From assembly GCA_014323675.1 (NCBI GenBank), contig JACONN010000002.1, positions 1 to 64,000 of the forward strand: a stretch of 64,000 nt of DNA, given 5' to 3'. A program made the position numbers and the translations under genes. The stretch comes from Hormoscilla sp. GM7CHS1pb. GTDB taxonomy: Bacteria > Cyanobacteriota > Cyanobacteriia > Cyanobacteriales > Desertifilaceae. Of this stretch, positions 1 through 10,379 are shown in pieces (the first letter of the stretch is position 1; every line of letters begins with the position of its first letter). The notes beneath the pieces were generated by a model. That model ran no database searches. It was not told where the DNA came from and saw nothing but the letters and a program-made list of their open reading frames with translations.

Positions 1-102
1 TGTCGCCCACAACTTGGAGCAATAACTTCTGAACTCCTGATGTACTTGCGTCTTGCGTCAGACCTGCGGGAGCTATGGAAAAAGCTGAAAACTTTACGGT
101 GA
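1..102 (+). CDS. 3' end of an unidentified gene (partial)
   Basis: Frame 1 is open from the window edge to a TGA at 100-102 and encodes about 33 residues with an alternating hydrophobic/charged end (…LRLASDLRELWKKLKTLR). The other two plus frames close within about 50 bases. This looks like the tail of a gene that starts outside the window, possibly another exopolysaccharide gene given what follows, but the fragment is too short to name. Confidence 0.3.
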   Translation, partial: CRPQLGAITSELLMYLRLASDLRELWKKLKTLR

Positions 103-715
103 CTGCCTTTTGACAACCTACTTCGCTTATTTACTCAATAATATAGAGCGTACAAACTAGCTTATACAAAGCCAATCAAATAGTAATAGTCCAATCCTAC
201 TTGGTTACTGAGAGCCCAGTAATGAATTTCCACTTTTTGATCCGATTTTTTCAGGTCAGCTTTCATCACTGGCTTGCTTTTCCTTTGCCTTCAAAATTTT
301 AATTTATACCAGCTATTTTCATTATTTCTGATAATGAATCAAGGTTGATGGAAATATCCGCCCATGGTCTTTCAGACTCTCACGTATTCAGGGGTCCCTT
401 TTTCCTTCACCCATTAAATAGTAATAATCAAGACCTAACTGATTAGCGATCCGCCCAGTAAGGAATATGTACATGATTAGGGGCAAAATTCTATTACCTT
501 AGTACCAGGATGACAAAATACTATATTAGTCCAGCCCATGAGCAGACAATTCTCTAGATAAGTTATAACTTTTTGCCTTAAGTCTAGACTGTACGACATT
601 GTTATCAATCCTTAAAAATATCCTCTTTTTATTTTAGCTCACTTCTGTCTCTTTTTTAATTAAAATGACAATTGACATTTTGTATCGAAGGAATCAAGCC
701 CAGAGAATCTGAGAG
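103..715. other. AT-rich intergenic region, no gene seen
   Basis: About 610 bases are AT-rich and have stops in all frames. I see no convincing ORF, tRNA or structured RNA. The stretch just before 716 (TTGACATTTTGTAT at about 670-684) has a -35-like TTGACA but no clear -10 at the proper spacing, so it is only a weak promoter candidate for the next gene. Confidence 0.4.
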
Positions 716-1756
716 ATGAAATGGTCAGGAAAATATCAAGTAGCGGGTGGTATAATAGCGGGATTGGCAGCCACAGAATTAAGCCTGCGACTAGCTTTCG
801 GATTAGGAAACCCCGTTCTCATTCAAGCTGACTCAGAATCTGGCTATAGGTTTCAACCCAACCAGAAAGTTTGGCGCTTTGGTAGAACAATAAAGTATAA
901 TCAATATTCTCAACGATCGGATACGATCGCCCCCCAAAAGCCTCAGGAACCCTAAGAATATTGATGACCGGTGACTCAGTGCTCAATGGCGGTAATGTCA
1001 CCGATCAGCCTCGCACGATTACAGAACTGTTTGAAGATAAATTATCAGCATCTGGAGGTGAGGCAGAAGTCCTCAACGCTTCTGCTGGATCTCTGGGGAA
1101 TTGGCAACCAATTAGGATATTTGCAGAAATTTGGGACTTTTGGCAGCGATGCTGTCATTATCCAAATTGGCACGCACGATCTGCTCCAGCCTACCAGCAC
1201 CAGGGATGCTGTTGGCTCCATCTATTTTCCCAACCAACGGCCAATACTGGCAATGCAAGAAGCTTGGACGCGCTATGCATGGCCGAGAATCGCCGGGAAA
1301 TTAAAGGTCAATTCACCCAAATCAGAGATTCCGGCTGCGTCCATAGAGCCCAACCAGCAGTTCGAGGAAAATATGCAGCATTTAAAGGAGATCGTGACTT
1401 TGGTTCGCGACCAACAGACGCACGTGTTTGTGCTGTTCACTCCCAATCGCGCTGATTTATTGCCCAGCTATCAGGTGCTGGTATACAAGGCTGAGTTTTT
1501 CGATCGCCTCTCGGACTGGCAGGTTCCGGTCGTGGATAGCCATGCTGTTTGGTCAACGGAGCCCACAGGTACAGTGGAAACCTATTTTAGAGACATAGTA
1601 CATCTTTCGGAGACTGGCAATCAAGCGGTAGCTGACTTGCTATATCGGCAACTTTGCTCCTCAAAGCAGTTGCCAGCCATGATTTTCCATGACTGCCAGT
1701 GTTTACTGGAATTGGACTCAGGCTCTTTGAAGTTAAATATTGTCAGCCTGATGTGA
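716..1756 (+). pseudogene. SGNH/GDSL-type hydrolase, two frameshifts
   Basis: Three frame segments make up one SGNH-hydrolase-like protein of about 340 residues. The N-terminal part (716-950) begins with a hydrophobic helix that could be a signal anchor. The middle part (about 952-1090) holds the block I motif GDSVLNGG. The last part (about 1090-1756) holds IGTHDLL (the position of the block III GxND) and the terminal D..H block (DIVHLSETGN). The frame changes near 935-950, next to a run of six C, and again near 1085-1095; together they restore the original frame. Such proteins are esterases or acyltransferases that modify polysaccharides. Its place ahead of a glycosyltransferase and a Wzc/Wza pair fits an exopolysaccharide-modifying role, which is inference. 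The shifts may be sequencing errors. Confidence 0.7.
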
Positions 1757-1907
1757 TTCCTGATATCGTTTATCTAGGTTTTTGACCCGATTTTTGGTTT
1801 GATGAGGTATCATAGATAAAATTGGTCAGATCCACCATCCGATCGGCGCATAAAGCATATTGTTGAAGGCTGATTGCTGAATTTTATTATCAAGGAGGAA
1901 CAATAAG

Positions 1908-3213
1908 TTGCACCAGTCCTTTACTCAGCACCCTGACTTGATGATGACCGAAAACGGAAAGCTGCCAACTCCTTGTCCGATCGGATTGTCAATTATAACC
2001 CAATTCTATCCGCCTGACTATGCGGCGACTGGGCAACTGATTGAAGAGTTGGCGACTAATTTGGGACATCAAGGCATGCAAGTTCAGATTTTTACTGGGC
2101 AACCGGGTTACGCTTTCGGTCAAAGTTATGCTCCTCCGATTCAACGATCGGAAAAACTCTTGGTGAGGCGATCGCGATCGACCCAGCTTTTGTCCGATCG
2201 CATTCGCGGCCCAGGCTCTCAACGGTATTTTATTTTGTTTACGGGCGGGATTCCATCTGTTGAAAACTGCTCCTCGTGGTGATATTTTACTATTAACAAC
2301 TGCGCCCCCTTTCTTACCAATACTGGGATATTTGGCTAATTTATGTTTTGGTGTGCCTTACGTTTGTTTACTCTACGATCTATATCCTGATGTTGCCGTA
2401 CAGCTTAAAGTAGTACCCCCTAATAATTTTATAGTTCTGCTGTGGAATTTTCTTAACTCTCAGATATGTAAAAAAGCTCAGGCAATTATTGTTCTCAGCT
2501 CTACTGTGAAGGATAGAGTACTGGAAAAATGCCCAGATATTGCTAACAAAATTTATGTGATTCATAGCTGGGCTAATCATAAGGATATCTTCCCCATTCC
2601 CAAGCAACACAATTGGTTTGCCCATCGATACAATTTGGTTGATAAATTTACCGTACTCTATTCTGGTAACATGGGTCGCTGTCACGATATCGATACCATA
2701 TTAGAGGCAGCATGGCAACTAAAAGATGAACCTATTCCGTTTGTTTTTATCGGCGATGGAGCTAAACGAGCGACTGTCAAGGAACAGATAAGGCAGTTAG
2801 GGTTGCATAATTGCCTCTTCTTAGATTACCAGGATAAGCAGTGCCTTCCTTACTCGCTAACGTCCTGTGACCTTTCTTTAGTGAGCATTATTCCTGGGAT
2901 GGAAGGTTTGGTGGCTCCGAGCAAGCTTTATGGTATTTTAGCTGCTGGCCGTCCTGTTGCGGCGATCTGCGAACCCCATTCTTATTTACGCGATCTGATC
3001 GCTGATGCTAACTGCGGTGAGGCTTTCGATAATGGGGATGGGTCGGGTTTGGCTGATTTTATTCGACGCTTGGCTTCGGACTCCCAACTGACAGATATCC
3101 TGGGCCGGAATGGTCGCAGTTACCTCCAGTCAAATTTTACTGCTCAGATTATTGCTCAAAAATATTGGCGGGTTTTGAACGCTAGCTATTTGTCTAAAGT
3201 CCTCCTACATTAG
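1908..3213 (+). pseudogene. Family 4 glycosyltransferase (WbuB-like), one frameshift
   Basis: The N-terminal segment (1908 to about 2210) carries the opening of a GT4 enzyme (IITQFYPPDYAATGQLIEEL, donor-side Rossmann start). The frame then shifts near 2205-2215 and continues as FHLLKTAPRGD… to 3213. The second segment has the GT-B C-terminal half: YSGNMGRCHDIDTILEAA, then FIGDGAKR and the E-x7-E-like nucleotide-sugar region (GLVAPSKLYGILAAGRPV). Total is about 435 residues, normal for WbuB-type enzymes that add amino sugars to lipid-linked or exopolysaccharide glycans. A GGAGG ribosome site lies at about 1893-1897, and translation may start at an upstream TTG (1908) or an internal ATG. It acts in the cytoplasm, presumably with the adjacent Wzc/Wza genes. 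Confidence 0.85.
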
Positions 3214-3547
3214 TAGATTGTCGAGGGTGCATCTCAGTTTTGCTTCTCGATCAATTGAAAATTGAAAATTGCTCCATTTTCTCTTCTCTATTCGCAATTA
3301 CTCCCTTAACATTCGCAATTACCCCGACAAAAGTGAGATGCTCCCATTGAGAATTGAGCTATTTTCCATTCTTCATTCGCCATTCTCCATTCGCAATTAG
3401 CAGTATTTAATGCTAAAAAGCAAAAGTGAGATGCTCCCGAGCTATTTCCCATTCTCTATTCGCAATTAGCAGTATTTAATGCCAAAAATCAAAAGTGAGA
3501 TGCTCCCGATTGTCGATCGCAAATGAGGACTGTCAGCTAGCTGCTTA
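3214..3547. repeat. Spaced direct repeats with GTGAGATGCTCCC core
   Basis: This intergenic region between convergent genes has no ORF. It holds three copies of AAAAGTGAGATGCTCCC (about 3329, 3422 and 3491). Two of them sit in a larger unit of about 51 bases, beginning ATTCGCAATTAGCAGTATTTAATG, that repeats with a 69-base period (3389 and 3458). The rest is built from degenerate ATTCTCCATTCGCAATT-like words. It resembles low-complexity short tandemly repeated repetitive sequences of cyanobacteria. Confidence 0.7.
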
Positions 3548-5842
3548 TTACCGGTTAGAACTATAGTACCGATAACGATAATAGTAATCCAATCCGCCTG
3601 TCTGTCCTTTAACACCGTTGGCAATCATTCCTAAAACTGAAACGTCGGAGATTTTCAGGTTATCTAATACTTGGTTCAGCTCGGAACGACCGGTTTGATC
3701 CATTCCTATCACCATAATCATGCCATCGGCACAGGTAGCTAGTAGGCTGCTGTCTGCTAATCCGAGACAGGGTGGGGTGTCGTAGATGATTAAGTCGAAG
3801 GTGTTTTGGAATTGCTCGACTAAGTTTTGCGTCTTTCTCGACGAGAGGAGCTTGATCGGGTCTGGCGGGTTCTGACCTGCTGTGAGTACAAACAGGTTTT
3901 CGTAGAAGGGCGATCGCTGAATTACTTCATTAAAATCTATCTCTGTAGTAATTACATTACTCAGACCCGGCATATTCTTCGGTAAGCCCACCCTATCATG
4001 TATTTGAGGATTACGCATGTCTGAGTCTACCAACAATACCCGCTTACCCATTGCTGCAGCCGCTCGGGCTAGAAACAGGGCTACTGTGGATTTCCCTTCT
4101 GCTGGTAAACAGGAGCTGATTACTAAGGAGCGGATGGGTGTATCTGAACCGAGAAAGCGAATGTTGGTATACAGCGTGCGGAATGCTTCTAAAAATGGTG
4201 ATGAACCGTAATACTTCCTGTTTACATTGGTTAATCGAGTCTGTTCTCCAACCGATCGGGTAATAACGCTGCCATTGCCAATTTGCCAATTCTGGGGATT
4301 TGCTTCATAGCCGCCACATAGGGATTTGGTGAATTCTTCGAGTCGCCGCTTGAATGGGATCGTCCCCAAAAGTGGCAGTCCTGTCAGTTCTTTAATTTCG
4401 TTAATAGAGTGGAAGGTGTTGTCCAGTTGCTCTGACAGCAATGCCGCTCCTATCCCCAATAGCAACCCCGCGATCGCGCCTAGGGCGATGTCCCTGGGTC
4501 TATTCGGCGATATCGCTCTTGTTGGCAGGAGCGGCTCCCTAATCACTTGCCAGGATATTGCTTTCTGAGCCGCTTCTATCTGCAAGGTTTCTCTGGTTGC
4601 AAGAAATCGATTCAGACTGTTATTGGCGAATTCTAGTTTTCGCTGTAAATCTGTGTACTTTCGTGCCAAGGCCGGAATAAGGCTAAATTCTTCCTTGAGA
4701 CTTTTTTCTACCTGCTCTAGGGCACCTAAGCGCACCTGCAACACTTGCAACTGGTTCGTTGTTTGCACCAATTGCTTGCTCAGTTCTACCGCAATCGGTG
4801 CCAGATTCCCAGTCGTACTGGACGACTGCTGAGGTCCCAGAATGCGTTCATATTCCCTATTTATCAGCGGTAACAACCTTTCTCGCTTCTCTAGCAGCAC
4901 TTCTATATTGGGGCTATCTGGCTGAAATCGCACTGATTCTGCGGCTATCTCTGTTTCGATTTCTAGCAACTGGTTGAGTAAGCTCTGATAGCGCCCAGAC
5001 TGACTCAGGGCTGAGGCTGCGAATGCTTCTGCTGGACTAGAGCCCAACTGTCTTTGCAGTATTACGTAAAGCGACTGGGTCTCTGCCAGTTGAGTTTGTG
5101 CTTCCTTTTGCTGTTGGTTAATGGCCGCGAGCAGACCAGATATCGAGTTGCCACGTGTCTCTGGAGCTATCAGGCTATATCGCTTTCTAAACTCCTCTAG
5201 TTCAATTTGCAGCCTATCGACCCGTTCTTCTAAGATTGGCAGCTGCTCTTCGACAAATTTTACTACCCTTTTGAGGTTTTCCTGTTGCAGATATATTCCA
5301 TAGTCTACATACCGTTCTAGCAATTTATCCAATACTAACTTGATTTTTTGCGGGTCTGAATCTTGGTAGCTGATGTTTAATATTTTTGTCAGCTGGGCAC
5401 CTGCAGCCTCCCCTTGCGCTATTGATAGCTTACTTACTAGATCCCCATAGCTAATTTCTGGGTATGTCTCCTGCAAGGAAGATACTACGGACTCTAACAG
5501 CTTCGGAGAGCGCAGCACTTCTATCTGGGTGGCGTAGTCAAAGCGTGATGGAAACCCCAAGCTCAACAAATTTCTTGAGGTCTTGTCTTCGGATATGGGT
5601 TCCACCAGCATGCGAAAATTATCCTCGTACACTGGGGGACGAGTCCAAGTCCACCAACCGATGCCACCAGTGACCACAGATGCTACACCCACAAGTACCA
5701 ACCCCTGTCTCCGGATAATGCTCAGTATCTGTTTCAGGTCGAACTCTTCATTTTTCTCCAGAACCTGAGTCGGGTATAAACTCAGGTTCGTCGGATTATG
5801 CCCATTGCGTTGACTTATTTTCTGGCTCGTTCCAACTTGCAT
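3548..5842 (-). CDS. Polysaccharide chain-length regulator / tyrosine autokinase (Wzc/GumC type)
   Basis: A 764-residue protein with the full bacterial tyrosine-kinase layout. It has an N-terminal Wzz domain with a membrane segment near residues 48-67, a long periplasmic coiled-coil part, and a second membrane segment near 450-470 (ALGAIAGLLLGIGAAL). The C-terminal BY-kinase domain has Walker A (PAEGKSTVAL), Walker A' (VLLVDSDMR) and Walker B (LIIYDTPP). The C terminus is a tyrosine cluster (GLDYYYRYRYYSSNR), the usual autophosphorylation tail. The family controls chain length and export of exopolysaccharide together with a Wza-like outer-membrane protein, which is encoded 85 bases upstream on the same strand; the two are probably one operon. 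The gene is intact. Confidence 0.93.
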   Translation of the reverse strand: MQVGTSQKISQRNGHNPTNLSLYPTQVLEKNEEFDLKQILSIIRRQGLVLVGVASVVTGGIGWWTWTRPPVYEDNFRMLVEPISEDKTSRNLLSLGFPSRFDYATQIEVLRSPKLLESVVSSLQETYPEISYGDLVSKLSIAQGEAAGAQLTKILNISYQDSDPQKIKLVLDKLLERYVDYGIYLQQENLKRVVKFVEEQLPILEERVDRLQIELEEFRKRYSLIAPETRGNSISGLLAAINQQQKEAQTQLAETQSLYVILQRQLGSSPAEAFAASALSQSGRYQSLLNQLLEIETEIAAESVRFQPDSPNIEVLLEKRERLLPLINREYERILGPQQSSSTTGNLAPIAVELSKQLVQTTNQLQVLQVRLGALEQVEKSLKEEFSLIPALARKYTDLQRKLEFANNSLNRFLATRETLQIEAAQKAISWQVIREPLLPTRAISPNRPRDIALGAIAGLLLGIGAALLSEQLDNTFHSINEIKELTGLPLLGTIPFKRRLEEFTKSLCGGYEANPQNWQIGNGSVITRSVGEQTRLTNVNRKYYGSSPFLEAFRTLYTNIRFLGSDTPIRSLVISSCLPAEGKSTVALFLARAAAAMGKRVLLVDSDMRNPQIHDRVGLPKNMPGLSNVITTEIDFNEVIQRSPFYENLFVLTAGQNPPDPIKLLSSRKTQNLVEQFQNTFDLIIYDTPPCLGLADSSLLATCADGMIMVIGMDQTGRSELNQVLDNLKISDVSVLGMIANGVKGQTGGLDYYYRYRYYSSNR

Positions 5843-5927
5843 GATTTCTATCTATTTGTTTACAGTCTTTTGCCAACAAATCTCTGACACCATCTTGTCA
5901 AATCCGCCCTTCACGCTGTTATGTCAT

Positions 5928-7469
5928 CTAATCGAACAAGTCATCTATCCTTCTGGGGATCGCGAAAATACCCACCAACGTACCCAATATCTTAAATATT
6001 GGGTTGACAGCATCTGCAATTTTTCTCGTCCCAGACTTCTTGACTACGATGGTGTCGTTGTTGCGTAAGGCGGGATTGTTTTCTTCATTTAGATCCTGAC
6101 TAAAATCTACGGGCAATGTCTGTCTGGAAACCGTACCGTTCGGGTTGAGGCGAATTAGTTCGACAACCCCTTTTTGTGCATCGCTATTAAAGCCTCCTGC
6201 TGCCAGTAGCGCATGGGTTAGTGGTGTATTCGGCTGCACCTGGACTGCCCCTGGTCGAATTGCTTCTCCGACGATATTGACGGTTATATTCTCTGGTGAG
6301 AAGCTTGCAGATGCCAGTTCTGTTACTTCATCTGGACTCATTTCTTTTGCCCTGGCGACTACTATCGTGTCTCCTTCTTGCAAGGGCAAATCCTGCCGCA
6401 GGTCTCCTGTCTGTAATAGATTCCAGAAATTGACTTCCACCAGCTGCTCCGAGCCTGATTTTGTTCGTCTGCGCACGAGGATGTTGCGAATATCCGCTTC
6501 TTGGGTGATCCCTCCCGCTGCTTGAATGCCTTGAGTGACGGTTGCAGCGTTGGTGCTTTGACTGTTGCTAAGGGTATAGGGACCGGGACGCTTTATTTCT
6601 CCTACGACCGCTATGTTCAGGGCACGACCGGTGTTTGTGGCAAAGCTTGCTGCTGCCAGTTGGGGGGTCTCATCCAGGTTGACGCTGGCGATCGTGGGTA
6701 TTAATATGCTGTCTCCGTCTCGCAGTGTTATGTCTTGGCTTAAGTCTGCCCTCTGCAACAGTTGCCACAGATCTACTGTGATTATTTCAGCAGACTTCAA
6801 AGAAGATTGCACTTCCCCGGTATATGGTCGGGTACGTCGTACCTGAATGCGACGTATATCCGCCGACTGCGTAATCCCCCCTGCCAGTTCGATCGCGCCC
6901 GTTAATGTTGGTATGTTAACACTTTGGTTTCTGTTTAAGTCTACTGAGTACGAACCTGGCCAGTTTACTTCTCCCGCGATCGCAATTTTGAGCGGACGCA
7001 CTCTTAGCAGACTGATGGTGATTATTGGACGCCGCAGAAACCGGCCCATCGCCGATGCTATCTCCTCTGATGCTTGGGAGATGGTCATTCCCTGTAGTCT
7101 TATTGTGCCTACCATCGGCATATTTACTGTGCCGTCTGACAATAGCATATACTCGCCACTGTACTCGGAAACGTTAAATATATCTATCCGGAGGCTATCG
7201 CCTGGTCCCAGAATATAGCCTGACTCCCCCTGGACTGGAACCGGTGCTGGCGGGGGCAATGTCGCGGTTGGTAAACTTTGTGAGTTATCTCTTTGCACCG
7301 GTAGGTCGTCTCTGCTATTTGGGGATGTCAGGGTTTGGGCTATTGCTGTTGATGGCCAATATGTTATTGCCATCACTCCCGATAGTGCTATTGCTCCCAC
7401 CTTACGCCCCATCCTTTCTGGCCACAGCGGTTGGTGCTTCCACTGGTGATTGCCTGAACCTATACTCAT
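5928..7469 (-). CDS. Polysaccharide export protein with SLBB domains (Wza-like)
   Basis: A 513-residue protein. An N-terminal basic and hydrophobic stretch (GRKVGAIALSGVMAITYW, ending in TAIAQ) looks like a signal peptide. A proline-rich spacer and the polysaccharide-export domain follow (GYILGPGDSLRIDIFNVSEY, about residues 84-170). Three SLBB-type repeats come next, each opening like NIAVVGEIKRPGPY or NIVGEAIRPGAVQV and closing with an RDGDSILIP-like motif. This matches the periplasmic and outer-membrane export channel family. It precedes the Wzc-like kinase on the minus strand, so the pair forms the export/regulation core of the exopolysaccharide locus. The C terminus has a hydrophobic helix (IFKILGTLVGIFAI). 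Intact. Confidence 0.92.
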   Translation of the reverse strand: MSIGSGNHQWKHQPLWPERMGRKVGAIALSGVMAITYWPSTAIAQTLTSPNSRDDLPVQRDNSQSLPTATLPPPAPVPVQGESGYILGPGDSLRIDIFNVSEYSGEYMLLSDGTVNMPMVGTIRLQGMTISQASEEIASAMGRFLRRPIITISLLRVRPLKIAIAGEVNWPGSYSVDLNRNQSVNIPTLTGAIELAGGITQSADIRRIQVRRTRPYTGEVQSSLKSAEIITVDLWQLLQRADLSQDITLRDGDSILIPTIASVNLDETPQLAAASFATNTGRALNIAVVGEIKRPGPYTLSNSQSTNAATVTQGIQAAGGITQEADIRNILVRRRTKSGSEQLVEVNFWNLLQTGDLRQDLPLQEGDTIVVARAKEMSPDEVTELASASFSPENITVNIVGEAIRPGAVQVQPNTPLTHALLAAGGFNSDAQKGVVELIRLNPNGTVSRQTLPVDFSQDLNEENNPALRNNDTIVVKKSGTRKIADAVNPIFKILGTLVGIFAIPRRIDDLFD

Positions 7470-7507
7470 CTTTTTTTCCTCTTTTCCATATCCCTAGGCT
7501 ATCTTAA

Positions 7508-8204
7508 TTGGCGATCGCCTCTGGTAACTTGCGCCTCCGCGAACCTTATTTTACTACAACTTCAATCTCCTCTCCTCTCTTTTCGGAGCCATCTGCTGCC
7601 GTTCCTACCCTGCTTGCCTCCTTCACTGCCTAATTTTTCTTTAATTACCTATCTAACCACCTACACTGCTGCCGGTCAACTACTCCCTGCTCCTTCACTG
7701 CACCTTACCACACCTTTACTTTACAAATATCATTTTTGATTTTATCATTTACCACCTTAGCTTGATAGCGGTCTGCAGTCAGATCCTTTGGCCGCTCATC
7801 TAAATTTGGCGCTCGTCCCACTATAGCACTTAGATTCGCGATCTAGCGAAGGGCAAATCCGGAAAGCTGTGCAATAATTAATTGTACCAGGGAGTAAATC
7901 AACTCGATCTCGGAGTTGCTTCCGTGGAAATCTGGCGAAAATACTCCCGCTGCCTAACCTCGCGCCCAGACTCTAGACGATGTGCTACTAGACAACGCCA
8001 AGGTTTTGGTCCTCTTGCTGACCGCTCAAAGTATATACTACATTTCGCAAAACAATATGTAGTATAGTATAATTAAGGATATGTTGTGATGAAAGCGAAC
8101 ATAAAAGCTCATATCCGTATAAATAAATATAAGTCATGTTTGCGAAATTGTCAGATCTAGTACGTATTACAAAAAGTATGGCAATTGTAATCTGACCGAT
8201 AAAT
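7508..8204. other. Leader/intergenic region upstream of the export operon
   Basis: About 700 bases between the divergent export operon and the IS982-type element. I find no supported ORF or RNA gene; the open frame at 7882-8067 has no recognisable protein. The region probably contains the promoter of the export operon, but I cannot place it. It ends in an AT-rich tract immediately before the left target-site copy of the insertion sequence. Confidence 0.4.
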
Positions 8205-8210
8205 TACTTA

Positions 8211-9226
8211 ACCTAAGTTGCGACCTATTTAAAAAAATATGAATTACCCACTTAGACTTTACAGATATTTTGAGGGTTTTAGTAGCCCTCGATACAAAAT
8301 TATATTTTTATTGTGCTATGAGGCGGGTTGGCTATTTAGAGGTTATAATGTACTAAAATAACAGTTAATTGCTGGTTCTGTAGATTATGGAAGATATGAT
8401 TACAACAATTTTTGTTCTTTGCGACGAGCTCCTAAAAGCTTTGAATATAAAAGAAGATCCACAAGTAAAAATGAACAATGCAGAGGTGATGACGGTAGGA
8501 TTGGTTGCTGCATATTTTTTTGTCGGACATCACGAGCGCTCTTGTCAATTTATGGTGGAACACAATTATCTAAAAAATCTGTTAAGTAAAAGTAGATTCA
8601 ATCTCCGATTACATAATATAGGCGAACCAATTTGGATGCTTTTATTCCAAGTCATAGCTCAAACATTTAAAGAGCTAAATCCAGGTCAAGAATGTCAAGA
8701 ATATATTCTTGATAGTTTCCCTGTGCCAGTCTGTGACAATATTAGGATTGATAGATGTAAAATTTATAAGCAAGAAGAATATCGAGGATATATTGCAAGT
8801 AAAAAACGTTATTTTTATGGATTAAGGGTTCATATGTTAGTAAACAAAAGTGGAAATCCAATAGAATTTTATCATGCCCCGGGTAGTTATAATGACGTTA
8901 AAGTTCTGCAATCTTTTTGCTTCGATTTACCATCAAATTCTCTAGTTTATGGAGACAAAGCTTATAACGATTATCAATTAGAAGATTTACTAAAAGAGTC
9001 GGCAAAGATCAAATTAAAACCTTTGCGAAAAAAGAATTCAAAAAGAAAAGAATCTCCTTGTTTTGAATATATAGGTAACTAGAAAACAAGTTGAAACATG
9101 TTTTAGTCGGATAACTAATTTGTTTCCCAAGTCAATTCATGCCGTTACATCCAAAGGATTTGAATTGAAAATAATTCTCTTTATCATCGCTTTTTGTATT
9201 CAATTTTTATAGGTCGCAACTTAAGT
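8211..9226 (+). mobile_element. IS982-family insertion sequence with target duplication
   Basis: The terminal inverted repeats can be read directly: left end ACCTAAGTTGCGACCTAT at 8211-8228, right end (complement) ACTTAAGTTGCGACCTAT at 9209-9226. They differ at one position. A direct repeat TACTTA flanks the element (8205-8210 and 9227-9232; one more T on each side also matches, so the exact edge is uncertain by a base). Element length is about 1016 bp, as expected for IS982 members, with a single transposase gene. The intact ends and duplication show an insertion that has not decayed at its borders. Confidence 0.85.
8387..9212 (+). pseudogene. IS982-family transposase, frameshifted near the 3' end
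   Basis: The first 231 residues (8387-9082) match an IS982 transposase: a DDE/RNase H-like core with DSFPVPVC and GDKAYND as the first two catalytic aspartates. The frame then shifts near 9070-9080. In the next frame the protein continues TRKQVETCFSRITNLFP… to a stop at 9210-9212, supplying the catalytic glutamate (QVET). Rejoined, it would be about 275 residues, close to full length. As written, the frameshift removes the third catalytic residue, so the element could not move itself unless the shift is a sequencing error. Confidence 0.8.
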
Positions 9227-9276
9227 TACTTATTACAAGATATGTTACAACTTGTCGTGCGGAAAGTGGGATAGAT

Positions 9277-9811
9277 ATGTTTTTTATCTTGTTGGCTTCT
9301 TTTTGGACTAACTTTCTCAAGCGACTAGCGCCATCATTGATATCGAAAGGGAACTCCCTCTCGATTAATTGGGTGATTCCTGGTAAGCTAGCTGTCGGAC
9401 CATTGCCCCAACCGGGTGACTCGGCCCCAACTGGGGGCGGCTGATATTCAGGTTGTACTCTCTCTATGTGCTGAGCAAGAAGGTGCCTTACCTGAAGATG
9501 TCAGGAGCAATTTTCAGTGTTTGCACTGGTTTATTCCAGACAGTCATTACGATATTGAACTCAAAGTTGGCGATCTGGCTCGGGCGGTGGAACTGGTCCA
9601 CCAGACTATCTCTAACCAATTGCCCATTTATGTCCATTGTTTGGCTGGTATGCAGCGATCGCCTACTGTCTGTATCGCTTACCTCATGCGCTACCATAAA
9701 CTGGAACTCTGGGAAGCTGTTAACTGGCTCAAGCAAGTAGACCCCGCTTCTTCCCCGACTGAATATCAACTGCGGGTGGTGCGGGAATTTATCTCACAGG
9801 AGGCTGACTAA
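9277..9811 (+). pseudogene. Dual-specificity phosphatase-like protein, frameshifted
   Basis: The C-terminal part (9416-9811) has the cysteine phosphatase signature HCLAGMQRS (HCxxGxxRS), with the conserved acid region before it. This is the cysteine-based dual-specificity/tyrosine phosphatase family. An upstream frame from an ATG at 9277 reads …INWVIPGKLAVGPLPQPGDSA, the usual cyanobacterial N terminus of this family. The frame changes near 9415-9425 in CCCCAACTGGGGG. Rejoined length is about 178 residues. The protein would act in the cytoplasm on phosphoproteins; its substrate is unknown. It lies 2 bases ahead of the DUF427 gene, so the two are probably cotranscribed. Confidence 0.72.
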
Positions 9812-9813
9812 CC

Positions 9814-10308
9814 ATGAAACGCGATCGCATTATACCAGGTCCGGGTCAAGAATCTGTCTGGGATTACCCGCGCCCTCCCCGCTTGGAAGATTCTAACAAG
9901 CATATCCAAGTCATCTTCAATGGCGTGACTATTGCCGATACCCGCAAGGCTAAACGGGTATTGGAAACTAGCCATCCTCCAACATACTACATTCCACCGG
10001 AAGATGTCAAGCTGGAGTATCTAACCTCGACGCCCAAGACATCATTTTGCGAGTGGAAAGGACCTGCCGGTTACTACACGATCGCTGTCGGGGAGAAACA
10101 GGCGGCCAATGGGGCCTGGTATTATCCTAAGCCGACTCCCTCTTTTGCATCAATCAAAGATTATTTGGCTTTTTACGCGCAAATGATGGACGCTTGCTAT
10201 GTTGATGGAGAACTGGTGCAAGCCCAAGCTGGAGATTTCTACGGGGGCTGGCGCACTAGCGATATTGTCGGTCCCTTTAAGGGTGGGCCTGGCACTTGGG
10301 GATGGTAG
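9814..10308 (+). CDS. DUF427 family protein
   Basis: A 164-residue protein with the DUF427 pattern: KHIQVIFNGVTIADTRKAKRVLE, then PPTYYIPPEDVKLEYL, a CEWKG…GYYT segment, and a Y-P-KP region before an acidic stretch. The family is small, soluble and beta-rich with no settled biochemical function. The gene starts 2 bases after the phosphatase stop and is preceded by CAGGAGG, a good ribosome site, so the pair is likely an operon. Intact, full family length. Confidence 0.85.
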   Translation: MKRDRIIPGPGQESVWDYPRPPRLEDSNKHIQVIFNGVTIADTRKAKRVLETSHPPTYYIPPEDVKLEYLTSTPKTSFCEWKGPAGYYTIAVGEKQAANGAWYYPKPTPSFASIKDYLAFYAQMMDACYVDGELVQAQAGDFYGGWRTSDIVGPFKGGPGTWGW

Positions 10309-10379
10309 TCAATTCAAAATTATTGCATAGCTATCCTGCGTCCGCATATTTTTGTCATCTCTTACTTGGGTTAAAACAC

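Noticed and set aside
7882..8067. Open frame of 61 codons downstream of the export operon's upstream region
   Set aside because: No recognisable protein features, no good ribosome site, and the region is otherwise non-coding.
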